From contig DASXTK010000310.1 in assembly GCA_036505485.1 (NCBI GenBank), positions 1-64,000 of the forward strand: a stretch of DNA of 64,000 bases. The letters are read 5' to 3'. The DNA comes from DASXTK01 sp036505485. GTDB taxonomy: Bacteria; Actinomycetota; Acidimicrobiia; Acidimicrobiales; VFJN01. Below, piece after piece: positions 42,585 through 51,883 of this stretch. Position 1 is the first letter of the stretch; every line of letters begins with the position of its first letter. A program made the translations under genes and the position numbers. Below the pieces are notes generated by a model, which saw nothing but the letters and a program-made list of their open reading frames with translations, did no database searches and was not told the origin of the DNA.

Positions 42585-43556
42585 TCAGGTCGGCGGAGCG
42601 TCCTCGCGCAGGACGACGGTGCGTTGGCCGTTGGGGACCGCGATCCCCGCGGCCTCGAAGGCCGGTAGCAGGCGACGCCGTAGGTCACGGGTCACCCGGA
42701 ACTGCTCGGACGGACGGGTCTTGACCACCAGTCGGATCTGAATCGCGTCCTGCGACAACTGCTCGACGCCCCACACCTCGGGCTGCTCGAGGATGCTGCC
42801 CTCCCACTCGGGGTCCCGCCACATCTGCTCGGCGGTCTCCTTGATCACCTCGGTAGCCCGATCGACGTCAGTCCCGTAGGCCACGCTGACATCGAGCAGG
42901 GCCCGGGCCCACTGCTGGGACATGTTGGCCACCCGTTGGATGGTGCCGTTGGGGACGTGCCACACCGTCCCTCGGACGTCCCGGAGCCGGGTGGTGCGCA
43001 GGTTCACGGCCTCGACGGTGCCGGTGGCGTCGCCGAGGTCGACGATGTCGCCCACGCCGTACTGGTCCTCGACCAGGATGAAGAAGCCCGACAGGAAGTC
43101 CTTGACCAGGCTTTGGGCCCCGAAGCCGAGAGCGACGCCGGCGATACCGGCGCTGGCGATCAGCGGACCGATGTTGATGTCCAGCTCACCCAGGATGGTA
43201 ACGAACGCGACCGCCCAGATGGCCGCCCGGCTCACCGACTCCAGCACGTGGGCCAGGGCCTGGGACCGGGCCGCTGAGCGGGACGAATCCTGGAACTCGA
43301 CCTTGTCGGCGAACCGGCGGATGGCCCGCCGGGCCACCCGGCTGACCAGCCAGGCCACCCCCAGCACGATGAAGATACGACCGATCGTCCCGAACAGCAG
43401 ATCGGAGAACTCGGCGGAACCCTTGCTGTTGGTGACGTCGAGGACGTTGCGACAGATCCACGAGCCGGGATCGCCGCAAGCCGCCCGCAGTTCCTCAGGG
43501 CTCGGCTCGGACTGCAGGACCAACAACATCGCGGCCCACACGCTAACCGGCGCCAC
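42585..43556 (-). CDS. mscS: MscS-family mechanosensitive channel
   Basis: A channel of about 323 residues that opens under membrane tension to release solutes. A long N-terminal part and two helices (IFIVLGVAWLVSRVA, AAIWAVAFVTILGEL) precede the pore helix GIAGVALGFGAQSLVKDF and the SGFFILVEDQYGVGDIV segment; the beta domain carries LRTTRLRDVRGTVWHVPNG. The start is uncertain: ATG 43577 lies inside the palindrome, GTG 43556 just outside it, GTG 43541 and ATG 43529 further in. It is divergent from a potassium transporter, a sensible osmotic pairing. Confidence 0.88.
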   Translation of the reverse strand: MAPVSVWAAMLLVLQSEPSPEELRAACGDPGSWICRNVLDVTNSKGSAEFSDLLFGTIGRIFIVLGVAWLVSRVARRAIRRFADKVEFQDSSRSAARSQALAHVLESVSRAAIWAVAFVTILGELDINIGPLIASAGIAGVALGFGAQSLVKDFLSGFFILVEDQYGVGDIVDLGDATGTVEAVNLRTTRLRDVRGTVWHVPNGTIQRVANMSQQWARALLDVSVAYGTDVDRATEVIKETAEQMWRDPEWEGSILEQPEVWGVEQLSQDAIQIRLVVKTRPSEQFRVTRDLRRRLLPAFEAAGIAVPNGQRTVVLREDAPPT

Positions 43557-43561
43557 TCCTG

Positions 43562-43611
43562 GTTCTGTGACCTCCATGCCGCGCCTGGGCGCGGCATGGA
43601 GGTCACAGAAC
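43562..43611. repeat. perfect 24-bp-arm palindrome, family B copy 2
   Basis: Arms at 43,562-43,585 and 43,588-43,611 match perfectly around TG. It shares TTCTGTGACCT and GCCGCGCC with the palindrome at 28,297, with a different middle. Again it lies between divergent genes (mscS and the transporter). Confidence 0.92.
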
Positions 43612-43662
43612 GAAAGGGGACTGCTTGGCCCAAGGTGCACACGGCGTGCGAGCATTCCCGAC

Positions 43663-46029
43663 GTGCCCACGCAGGTCGACGCCCCCGAGTCGCAGGTCCC
43701 GGTCTACCAAGCGCCCGGCCCCGAGCCGTCGGCCCCCGGGATCGAGCTGCCGCCCGACACCCTGAGCTACCGCATCAAGCGGAAGCTGCTGGGCAAGCCG
43801 CTGCACTCCGAGCAGCTCGAGCACGAGCGGCTGGGCAAGCCCACTGCCCTGGCCGTCTTCGCCTCCGACAACCTGTCGTCGTCGGCCTACGCCACCGAGG
43901 AGATCCTCCACGTCCTGGTAGGAGCGGTCGGCTTGGCCGCGTTCTCGCTGGTCGTGCCCATCACCATTGCCATGCTGGTCGTGCTGGGGCTGCTGATCGT
44001 CTCCTACCGGGAGACGATCCGGGAGTATCCGTCGGCCGGCGGTGCCTACCTGGTCACCCGGGACAACTTCGGCATCGTCCCCGCCCAGTTCGCCGGCGCC
44101 GCCCTGCTCATCGGCTACGTGCTCACCGTGGCGGTGTCGGTGGCCGCGGGCAGCGCCGCGCTGGTCTCCACGGTCCCCTCCTTCGGGGCCTACCGGGTAC
44201 CACTGTCGCTGGCGTTCATCGCCATCATCGCCTACGGGAATCTGCGCGGCGTGCGGGAGTCCGGCAAGTTGTTCGCCGCCCCGACCTTCTTCTTCATGGC
44301 CAACATGTTCCTGCTGTTGGGCATAGGCCTGTTCCGCTATCTGACCGGTGACCTGCCGGTGCTGGGCGACCACGCCGAGGGCATGGTTCCCTTGGGCAAC
44401 GAGACCGGCGGCCTGGTCATGGGAGCGTCGGCGTACATCCTGCTCAAGGCGTTCGCCTCGGGGGGATCGGCGGTGACCGGCGTAGAGGCCATCTCCAACG
44501 GCGTGCCGGCGTTCCGCAAGCCGGAGTGGCGCAACGCCCGCGACACGCTGGTGATCATGGGCAGCGGCCTGGCCGTCATGTTCATGGGTCTGTCCCTGCT
44601 GGCGGCCAAGCTCAAGGTGATCCCGTTCGAAGACGGAACCCCCACGGTCCTGGCCCAGATCGGCGAGGCCGTCTATGGCAACGGCGCCCTCGGGGGCGTG
44701 ATGTCGAACGTCCTCAACATCGCCACCATGTTGATCCTGGTCCTGGCGGCCAACACCGGTTTCGCCGACTTCCCCCGGCTGGCCAGCCTCCAGGCCGGCG
44801 ACAGCTTCCTGCCCCGGCAGCTCACCCAGCGGGGTCACCGCCTGGTCTTCTCCAACGGGATCATCGCCCTGGCCGGCGCCGCGGCGGTGTTGGTGATCGT
44901 CACCAACGCCGCGGTCACCCGGCTGATCCCGCTCTATGCCGTGTCGGTGTTCACCGGCTTCACCCTGTCGCAGTCGGGCATGACCATGCACCACTGGCGC
45001 AAGAAGGAGCCGGGCTGGCAGCGGGGCATGCTCGTCAACGGGGTCGGCGCCCTGCTCTCGGGGCTGATCGTGTGCACCGTGGTCGTGACCCGCCGGCAGG
45101 ACGCCTGGGTGGTCATCCCGCTCATGCCGCTGTTCGTGATCATGCTGCTGCGGCTCAACAAGCAGTACCAGCGGGAGCAGGAGCTGCTGGAGGCCGACGT
45201 GCCAGCTGCGGCCACGGCGCCGATCCTGCGCCGGCATGTGGTCCTGGTGTTCGCCGACCAGCTGGACCTGGCCGTGGCCCGGGCCATCCAGTACGCCCGG
45301 ACGCTGACCCCCGACGAGCTGCGGGCGGTCCACTTCGCGGTGGACGACGGCGCGGCCCAGCGGCTGGCCGCCGATTGGCGGCGGCTCGGGCTGGCCCGAG
45401 TTCCGCTGGAGATCGTGGCCTGTCCGGACCGGCGGCTCAACCGGGCCGCGGTGGAGACGGTGGCCCACGAGCTGTCCGACGGCGAGACTGAGGTTTCGGT
45501 GCTGCTGCCGGACCGGAAGTACCGGGGTTTCTGGCACCGGATCCTCCACGACCGGACCGCCGACGGGATCCTGGCCCAGGTGTCCCGACTGGCCCACGCC
45601 AACGTGACGACCGTGCCGTTCCAGGTCGACCGCCCGATCGGGGACGAGACCGTGCCGCTGCAGCCGGGCGCGTTCGAGGCCGCGGCGGCGGCCGGAGGCC
45701 TTGCCGGGGAGACCAAGCTGGCCGAGCGGGTCACCCGCAACGACGACTCGACGGTGACCGCCATCGCCGACGCCCACTGGCGGGATCGGGTGCGCATTCA
45801 GGGACAGGTGCGGGCGGTGCGGGTAGCGCCGCGCCACGACGTCCCGGTGTTCGAGTGTGTGGTCGACGACGACTCCGGCACCATCCTGGCCGTCTTCCTC
45901 GGCCGCCGGGAACTGGCCGCAGTCGGCCCCGGCACCCGCATCGAGATCATCGGCACGGTAGGCATCCACCGAGCCAAGCTCGCCATCCTCAACCCCACCT
46001 ACCGAGTCCTCGGCTCCACCCCCGTCTGA
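43663..46029 (+). CDS. KimA-like APC potassium transporter with C-terminal OB fold
   Basis: A 788-residue fusion. Residues ~60-520 are an APC-superfamily permease with about 12 helices (VFASDNLSSSAYATEEIL near the first). Residues ~530-690 are a cytosolic universal-stress-like domain, as in KimA and mycobacterial Rv2690c. Residues ~700-788 form an OB fold (RVRIQGQVRAVRVAP, GTILAVFLGRREL). In M. tuberculosis an OB-fold gene (Rv2694c) is near Rv2690c with the Trk genes ceoBC, so this looks like a fusion of linked genes. Start GTG 43663. Potassium is the inferred substrate. Confidence 0.85.
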   Translation: MPTQVDAPESQVPVYQAPGPEPSAPGIELPPDTLSYRIKRKLLGKPLHSEQLEHERLGKPTALAVFASDNLSSSAYATEEILHVLVGAVGLAAFSLVVPITIAMLVVLGLLIVSYRETIREYPSAGGAYLVTRDNFGIVPAQFAGAALLIGYVLTVAVSVAAGSAALVSTVPSFGAYRVPLSLAFIAIIAYGNLRGVRESGKLFAAPTFFFMANMFLLLGIGLFRYLTGDLPVLGDHAEGMVPLGNETGGLVMGASAYILLKAFASGGSAVTGVEAISNGVPAFRKPEWRNARDTLVIMGSGLAVMFMGLSLLAAKLKVIPFEDGTPTVLAQIGEAVYGNGALGGVMSNVLNIATMLILVLAANTGFADFPRLASLQAGDSFLPRQLTQRGHRLVFSNGIIALAGAAAVLVIVTNAAVTRLIPLYAVSVFTGFTLSQSGMTMHHWRKKEPGWQRGMLVNGVGALLSGLIVCTVVVTRRQDAWVVIPLMPLFVIMLLRLNKQYQREQELLEADVPAAATAPILRRHVVLVFADQLDLAVARAIQYARTLTPDELRAVHFAVDDGAAQRLAADWRRLGLARVPLEIVACPDRRLNRAAVETVAHELSDGETEVSVLLPDRKYRGFWHRILHDRTADGILAQVSRLAHANVTTVPFQVDRPIGDETVPLQPGAFEAAAAAGGLAGETKLAERVTRNDDSTVTAIADAHWRDRVRIQGQVRAVRVAPRHDVPVFECVVDDDSGTILAVFLGRRELAAVGPGTRIEIIGTVGIHRAKLAILNPTYRVLGSTPV

Positions 46030-46045
46030 CTGGCCCGGCGGAGAA

Positions 46046-47014
46046 CTAGAACCAGGCTGGGAGTAATCGGGCCGAGGCTTCGGCGACGAGGACCGTGGCG
46101 ACCACCAGGAGGGGTGCGCTCATGAGGTACGCGGAGCGGGGACGGGTGCGGCGATACAGGAGGACAGCGGCGGCCGCGGCGCACGCATAACCGAGGACCG
46201 CGAGGAACACGGGAGCCAATGCGCTGCCATCACTGTCTCGGCCGTCCTGATCGGACGTACGACCGCCCTGCGGCGTGGGGTGGAAGGCGACGGTGTCCAA
46301 CTTGGCCACCACGACCGTGGCCGGATTGGTCGCCCACGGCATCACCGAACTGGAAGTCACCAGGGTGAGCCGGTCGTCTTCGCTCGGTCCGAAGACCTCC
46401 TCGTCCCCTCGGGGAACATGGCGCTGGCCAACTCTGGTCACCTTGTAGAGAGATCGGCCCTGCGTGGTGATGACAACGATCTCGTCACCCCGACCGAGCT
46501 CGTCCAGTTGCGAGAACTGCCCGCCGAAGCCGGACTTGCGGCCCACGATCGCACTGTTGCCTGGCTGGCCCGGTCCAGCCGTACCAGGCACATGGCCGGG
46601 TCCCCGGCGGGTCTGCTGGGGTCCGACCCCTTCCACCACGACTTGCCGGAAATCGATGGCGTTGACCTCCACGATCGCCACCGGGTCTCCGACGCCTGGC
46701 GCCTCGGTCACCTCCTGGACCCCAGGGAGGCCGAAGGCCTCGTTCGCCGCCTTCTCGATCTCGGCCCGGTAGTCACTGAGAAGATCTCGCTGGTCGCGCT
46801 CCTCCAACATCGGACCCATCCCATAGACAACGAGGCCCACGCCGACGACGGTGATCAGCAGCCAGGCCGCGGCAACCAAACCGATACGTCGCGGCGTGAT
46901 GGGTGCGAGTCGCGACCGCCCGGCGGCGGACACATCGCGGGAAGGCTGGGCTTCGGAGGGGCCGATCCCCGCCGGCTCGGATCCCGCAACGTCTGGTTCG
47001 ACGGCGACGGCCAT
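46046..47014 (-). CDS. sortase-fold protein lacking catalytic residues
   Basis: A 322-residue protein built like a class E sortase: acidic N-terminus, one membrane helix (~43-64), sortase barrel with RRGPGHVPGTAGPGQPGNSA, and two C-terminal helices. All catalytic positions have changed: His is Arg159 (IVGRKSG; active form IAGHRTT), Cys is Ser (LTLVTSSSV; active form LTLTACNP), and the SARER arginine region is WATNPAT. The frame is intact, so it is kept under selection for another use. ATG 47014 shares one base with the stop of the preceding gene (TGATG). Confidence 0.88.
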   Translation of the reverse strand: MAVAVEPDVAGSEPAGIGPSEAQPSRDVSAAGRSRLAPITPRRIGLVAAAWLLITVVGVGLVVYGMGPMLEERDQRDLLSDYRAEIEKAANEAFGLPGVQEVTEAPGVGDPVAIVEVNAIDFRQVVVEGVGPQQTRRGPGHVPGTAGPGQPGNSAIVGRKSGFGGQFSQLDELGRGDEIVVITTQGRSLYKVTRVGQRHVPRGDEEVFGPSEDDRLTLVTSSSVMPWATNPATVVVAKLDTVAFHPTPQGGRTSDQDGRDSDGSALAPVFLAVLGYACAAAAAVLLYRRTRPRSAYLMSAPLLVVATVLVAEASARLLPAWF

Positions 47015-49188
47015 CACCCGGTCACCTTCCGGACGCTTCGGCGTGGACGCATCCGTCGAAGTCCACGATCGGCGACCGATGCTCCCCGACGAGCCACGTT
47101 CCCAACGGCGGTCGGCATCTGATAGCCGGCGGTGGCCAGTGCCACCGCCGTGGTCAGAGCCACGATCAACAACAGCGCGGCGGGCGACCACAGGGTGTTG
47201 ATAGCTCGGATCCCCGTAAGTCCAGGGAGCTTGACCTTGTCCTCCTTCGCGGCCTCGAGCGCTTCGTCGACGGTGTCGGGAGTCGCTGGACGAGTAGGGG
47301 TGTCCGGATTGGCGCTCGGGTCAGAGCGGTTCCCGAGCCCCGACCCTGATCCCGACCCGCTGCCGTTCGCCGGGGGACCATACGAGCTGCCTGGTGCACC
47401 ACCAGTGTTCTGTGTGGTTGGCGGCGTCGTAGGTGGCGGGGTGTGCGTGCAGGCGGGCGGGGAGGATCCGACCTGCGCCAACGCGTTGGCGGCATCGGTC
47501 TGAAGGTCGGTGGTCAAAGGCACGAGCCCGCCGTCCTCCAGGGGGAGCTGGCCCTGCCCCTCGGTGGTCACATACTCGAGCCAGGCGCCCAGTTGCTGTT
47601 GCGACCCCGTCCTCGGCGCACAGTTGGCGTCCACCAGAGGCTGGGCCGGCGCCATGGCGTACTCGACGTAGGTGAGCGGATATCCCGCAGTCGTGTTGGG
47701 GTCGGGAACCAACGTCCCGTCCTGCTGGTGCTGCATCTGCGGCACGGCCGCAGCCAACGTCTCCGCCGTCGGCGTGACCCACCCGCCGGTGTTCGCCGGA
47801 TCCGGGATGCTCACCACCGTCAGGCCGAGAGCATTGGCCGTCGCAAGGTCGGTGAGGACGTAGTAAGTCCCTTGGGAGTACAGCTCCCGGTAGACGATCC
47901 GGGCCAGGTCGGGTCGGCCGGTCTTGAGGTCGAGCTCACCGGTCATGTGCGGGGGGTCAGCAGCGTTGAAGTCTGTCTCGACACCCCGCGCCACGCCCGC
48001 TGCGCTCTTCCAGTCATCAGGTGCGAGCGTGTCGAACCGGGTGCTGGCGAACAGGGTCGTCGACTGCGGTCCGGTGAGCGCCAGCGCCGCACCGACGTTG
48101 CTGTTGAGGAGGTAGTTGAGACCGGGGATCTGGAGGTTGTTGGCCAACACCTCGTTGCTCTGATCGCTGAACACCAACGCCTGCTCCCATTGTCCGAAGA
48201 GAGTGGCCAGGTGCTGGTTGGTCAGCCGGAACTCTGAGTGGGGTTTGGGGAAGTCGGTCGGCCAAGACCCGTCGACCACCGGATAGCCACCGCCTACAGC
48301 CACGACGACGGCATTCAGTCCGATCGGCACCGGCACCATCGGACGCCGCGTAGGTGGATCGAACCCGGGCCGATAGCCAACGGCGCTGTAGGTGAGGTCG
48401 AACTCGCCGGCAGCGAAGGAGTTGAGTGCCGTCCCCTCCGGCGCGAAGAAGGCGCTCGTCGGGGGTGGGCTGTCGGTCGTCTGGCAGACATCCCGGGTCC
48501 AGGACAACCAGGCATCTTGGAGCCGATCAGGCATCGTGGAGGTGGCGACGTCCGGCGATTGGCCGTCGCAACCAGTGACACCTGAAGTCGGCCGGTAGCC
48601 CAGCACGGGTCCGGGCCGGACGTAACTCACCGGGTCGCTGATCCCGGTCTGGGTGTAGATCTGGTACACGAAGCGGCAGGGATCGTCGGGCCCACAGGTC
48701 ATCGAATAGTCGACGCCACCCAGCCGCCAGTTCGCCGTTCCGACCCCCGGCCGCAGGATGGCGATTCCCCGTTGGCCATGCTCGGAGCCCTCGTCGGGGA
48801 ACCGATGGAACCGGTCACCGTCCAGCGAGCTGTCGCCCTCCGAGAGGTGGGCGCCGATGGTGACGCAGTTGCCGTTGGTGAAGTCCGCCTCGGTGTAGGT
48901 GTAGGTCTCGTCGACCAGCCGGCAGGTGTAGACCCGCGAAGGAGTGCCGGCGTAGACGACGGCGCCCGTGCCCGCGACCGTCTGCACGTTGACCTCGACG
49001 GTCTGACCGCTGACCAGATCATCGGACTCGCTGACCGCGACGGTGAACGGATCAGAGGTCTGGGCCGCGGACCCTTCGGGCTCCGCCACCCACACGACGA
49101 CGGTGAGCAGGAGCGAGAGCACGGGGATCACGCCGATCCAGCGGTGTCCGAGTACGTAGGTGCGAGTGCGATGGCCGATACGGGTCAT
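47014..49188 (-). CDS. membrane-anchored PstS-like surface protein
   Basis: About 724 residues. After a signal peptide (core IPVLSLLLTVVVWV) comes a large outer domain; parts resemble PstS (FFAPEGTALNSFAAGEFDLTY, YPLTYVEYAMAP). It ends with a Pro/Thr/Gly/Ser-rich linker (GSGSGSGLGN), one membrane helix (ALLLIVALTTAVALATAGY) and a basic tail. It is co-translated with the inactive sortase-fold protein. ATG 49188 with GGGGGA upstream is chosen; ATG 49227 or TTG 49233 are alternatives. Binding a phosphate-type ligand is inference. Confidence 0.7.
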   Translation of the reverse strand: MTRIGHRTRTYVLGHRWIGVIPVLSLLLTVVVWVAEPEGSAAQTSDPFTVAVSESDDLVSGQTVEVNVQTVAGTGAVVYAGTPSRVYTCRLVDETYTYTEADFTNGNCVTIGAHLSEGDSSLDGDRFHRFPDEGSEHGQRGIAILRPGVGTANWRLGGVDYSMTCGPDDPCRFVYQIYTQTGISDPVSYVRPGPVLGYRPTSGVTGCDGQSPDVATSTMPDRLQDAWLSWTRDVCQTTDSPPPTSAFFAPEGTALNSFAAGEFDLTYSAVGYRPGFDPPTRRPMVPVPIGLNAVVVAVGGGYPVVDGSWPTDFPKPHSEFRLTNQHLATLFGQWEQALVFSDQSNEVLANNLQIPGLNYLLNSNVGAALALTGPQSTTLFASTRFDTLAPDDWKSAAGVARGVETDFNAADPPHMTGELDLKTGRPDLARIVYRELYSQGTYYVLTDLATANALGLTVVSIPDPANTGGWVTPTAETLAAAVPQMQHQQDGTLVPDPNTTAGYPLTYVEYAMAPAQPLVDANCAPRTGSQQQLGAWLEYVTTEGQGQLPLEDGGLVPLTTDLQTDAANALAQVGSSPPACTHTPPPTTPPTTQNTGGAPGSSYGPPANGSGSGSGSGLGNRSDPSANPDTPTRPATPDTVDEALEAAKEDKVKLPGLTGIRAINTLWSPAALLLIVALTTAVALATAGYQMPTAVGNVARRGASVADRGLRRMRPRRSVRKVTG

Positions 49189-49385
49189 CGGGCGGTGTCC
49201 CCCAGGGGCGCGAAGAAGGTACGACATTGTCAATGGGCCTTTTTCTCATGCCCAGGTGAACTCGATGGGACGCGGACAACCACAAGGGATGAACAGTCGT
49301 GACGCGCCGTCGCCGGCCCCGGAAGCACCGGGACCGGCGGCGGACAGTGCACTTGGCGTGGGCTACTGGATCGAGCCGGTAGGCG

Positions 49386-50636
49386 TCAGGGCGTCCACAT
49401 CCGGCAGTGGGTGCCCGGGATGTTGTGGGTCGGGTTGGCGGTGGCGTCCAGCGGACCGAAGCCGAAGTCGATCAACGTGCTGGCCTTGTCGCCGTTGCAC
49501 AGCGGGCTCTTGACCACGGGCGAGGCCACGTTGTCGAAGCCCACGAACCGCTTCGCAGCCTTGTAGCTGTTCGCACCGGTCGTGTTGTCGATGACGTTCC
49601 ACACGTACCGCACTGCGGGATACGCCGGCGTCGGGTCGTTCAAGGGAACGTTGCCCTCGGCGACCGGACCGTTGGGGTCCGACGCGGTCGGGGTGCGCGG
49701 CTCCCACTTGCCGCCGACCAAACGAACCGGAATCTCGAACCCGAGTGTGGGCTCAGATGTGTCGTCCAAGTCGAGGTACGCCTGGCCGAAGCGGTCATCG
49801 GTGGTCGTGCCCCGGGCCATCGACACCCAGTTGCCCACCGAGTACGGCTCCACTGCGGTCTGCTCGTCACCGTTGTTGTGGACCGTGAGACCAGTGTTCT
49901 CCTGGGTTTGGTTGATCGGGCACGAGACGATGGTGTTGGGGTCGAAGCCGAGCATGGCGACGAACGACTGGAACGTGCCCGAGCCGGTCTGGGGCGAGTA
50001 GCGCTCGATGGGGCCTGCAGTCCCGCCGAGTTGGCTCCAGTTGGTGATGGTGCAGTTGAAGATGCCCCGCACCTCGTTCAGGGTGATGTCATGGTCGGCC
50101 GGGATGTGTGAGCTGGCCGTGGTGATCCCGAGAGTGTCGAGACCGAAGGCGTAGTACTCGAACGACGCCAGGTCGGTGCCGGGAACCGTGCCGACGGCAC
50201 GGGGTGGCCCCGACGACCGGGCGATGTCGATGCACCCATCGCCGGCCTGCACCGACAGGAGCAGGGCGTTGCGCCCGGCGCTGGAGCCGTTGGGCCGGAG
50301 TACCTCACCAGCGACAGAAGTTGGGGTCCGATACGTCCGGGTGGGGCAGGGGGTGACGCCGTCGCTGGGGACCGTGTGGCCGGGGTCCGGCGTGACCAGC
50401 GAGATGGCCAACACGTTCTGGTTATCGTCCGCGTCGGGGTTGTACCCGGTGTCGGCGTTGTACTGGGCGGCCAGAGCCTTCATCACGTCCTGCGTGGTGT
50501 CCGAGCCGGCCATGGTGATCGACTGCTTGACGCCGTCATTGGTGCCACACGCTGACGCCAGGGCCGAGATCGCGAACAGCACCGCAGCACTCCCCACGAC
50601 CCCGCGCGCTCGGCGGGCGCTGAATGATCCAAGCAT
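49386..50636 (-). CDS. pstS: PstS-like phosphate-binding lipoprotein
   Basis: A 416-residue periplasmic binding protein. The signal ends in the lipobox ISALASACGT. TMAGSDTTQDVMKALAAQYN corresponds to the PstS phosphate-contact N-terminal segment, and SPQTGSGTFQSFVAM to the second contact site. Cysteine pairs (GDGCIDIA, SCPINQT, PLCNGD, THCRMW) suggest disulfides. ATG 50636 has AGGAGG ten bases upstream. Divergent from pstCAB with a 266-base shared promoter region. Confidence 0.85.
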   Translation of the reverse strand: MLGSFSARRARGVVGSAAVLFAISALASACGTNDGVKQSITMAGSDTTQDVMKALAAQYNADTGYNPDADDNQNVLAISLVTPDPGHTVPSDGVTPCPTRTYRTPTSVAGEVLRPNGSSAGRNALLLSVQAGDGCIDIARSSGPPRAVGTVPGTDLASFEYYAFGLDTLGITTASSHIPADHDITLNEVRGIFNCTITNWSQLGGTAGPIERYSPQTGSGTFQSFVAMLGFDPNTIVSCPINQTQENTGLTVHNNGDEQTAVEPYSVGNWVSMARGTTTDDRFGQAYLDLDDTSEPTLGFEIPVRLVGGKWEPRTPTASDPNGPVAEGNVPLNDPTPAYPAVRYVWNVIDNTTGANSYKAAKRFVGFDNVASPVVKSPLCNGDKASTLIDFGFGPLDATANPTHNIPGTHCRMWTP

Positions 50637-50838
50637 TCTGATTCTGATCCTCCTGAGCCCCAGGGGCTCAAAGTCGGTGTCGTGCACACATCTCTGCGTT
50701 GCACGCGCCCGTCCCCCGGACGCGGCCTCGTTCTGGCACACGAAGATGAACGCCCCGGGTGGTCTCGGGAGAACCGGCGATGAAGGTCCCAAGCGCACTC
50801 GGTGAAATCCTCGGCCGTTCGCCTGGCGGGCCCCGAGA

Positions 50839-50860
50839 GTTCCGTTTCCGTTCGTTCTGC
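50839..50860 (+). promoter_or_regulatory. candidate Pho-box direct repeat
   Basis: Two 11-base units begin GTTC (GTTCCGTTTCC then GTTCGTTCTGC), the spacing of PhoP direct repeats in Streptomyces, but matches outside GTTC are partial. It lies 42 bases before pstC in the region shared with divergent pstS. Confidence 0.3.
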
Positions 50861-50902
50861 GGGCGTTGCCTAGCTCGAGAGGCGTTGGTTTGATGCACGC
50901 CG

Positions 50903-51883
50903 ATGGCAACGAGCCCCCCGCTCTTGCGCGCCCGGAAGCGTCGCGAGGTCACCGACGAGCCGACGCGGACCGACCGCTTTTTCGGCTACTTCACGAGTGC
51001 TGCGGGTCTAACCGTCCTCGCCCTGATGGTGCTCGTCGGGTTGTTCCTGTTCCTCCGGGCTCGCGACGCCTTCGACGTCATGGGCACCAAGTTCTTCACC
51101 ACCGTCGAGTGGAAACCCGACGATGCGTCGCCGAGCTTCGGAGTCCGGGGCCTCGTCACCGGAACCGTGCTGGTCGGGCTGATCGCGTTCGTGATCGCGG
51201 TGCCGGTGGGCACCTGCGCCGGCCTGTTCATCACCGAGTTCGCCTCGCCGCGTTGGCGCAGCGTGCTGACCTCGCTGGTCGATCTGCTGGCCGCCATTCC
51301 CAGCCTGCTCTATGGGCTGTGGGGACTGGTGTTCCTCCAGGACAAGATCGCGCCGCTGTCGGCCTGGTTGGCTCGGCACTTCGATTGGATCCCGCTGTTC
51401 CGGGTCAACGAGAACCCCGACTACATCCAGACCATGTTCATCGCTGGCGTCGTCGTCTCGCTGATGGTGATCCCCATCGTCGCCTCGATCACCCGGGAGG
51501 TGTTCTCCCAGACGCCCCCGGGCGAGAAGGAGGCGGCGCTCGCTCTGGGCGGCACCCGGTGGGGGATGGTACGACGGGTGGTGATCCCCTATGGCCGGGG
51601 TGGGATCGTCGGAGCGTCGATGCTCGGCCTCGGCCGAGCCCTGGGCGAGACCATCGCCGTGTTCCTACTCCTCCCTCAGGTGCCGGAGGAGACCATCCGC
51701 GTGCTGCAGCACGGAGGTGCGACCGTGTCGGGCTTCATCGTGCAGCGAGCCGGCGGTAGCGAGCTCAACATCTCGGGATTGATGGGCGCGGGCCTGATGC
51801 TGTTCATCATGACGCTCACCACCAACCTGATTGCCTCCACCGTCATCGCCCGGAGCCGTTCCGGCGCGGGGGTCGAGCTGTAG
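50903..51883 (+). CDS. pstC: phosphate ABC transporter permease PstC
   Basis: A 326-residue permease with about six helices. FGVRGLVTGTVLVGLIAFVIAVP begins the transporter domain, GLFITEFA and AAIPSLLYGLWGL are PstC signatures, and EKEAALALGGTRWGMVRRVVIP is the EAA loop. It forms the channel with PstA. The stop shares one base with the pstA GTG start. Confidence 0.94.
   Translation: MATSPPLLRARKRREVTDEPTRTDRFFGYFTSAAGLTVLALMVLVGLFLFLRARDAFDVMGTKFFTTVEWKPDDASPSFGVRGLVTGTVLVGLIAFVIAVPVGTCAGLFITEFASPRWRSVLTSLVDLLAAIPSLLYGLWGLVFLQDKIAPLSAWLARHFDWIPLFRVNENPDYIQTMFIAGVVVSLMVIPIVASITREVFSQTPPGEKEAALALGGTRWGMVRRVVIPYGRGGIVGASMLGLGRALGETIAVFLLLPQVPEETIRVLQHGGATVSGFIVQRAGGSELNISGLMGAGLMLFIMTLTTNLIASTVIARSRSGAGVEL

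Noticed and set aside
43603..45969. 788-codon open frame on the minus strand opposite the potassium transporter
   Set aside because: It mirrors the transporter gene, its composition is that of an antisense frame in high-GC DNA, and no domain is visible.
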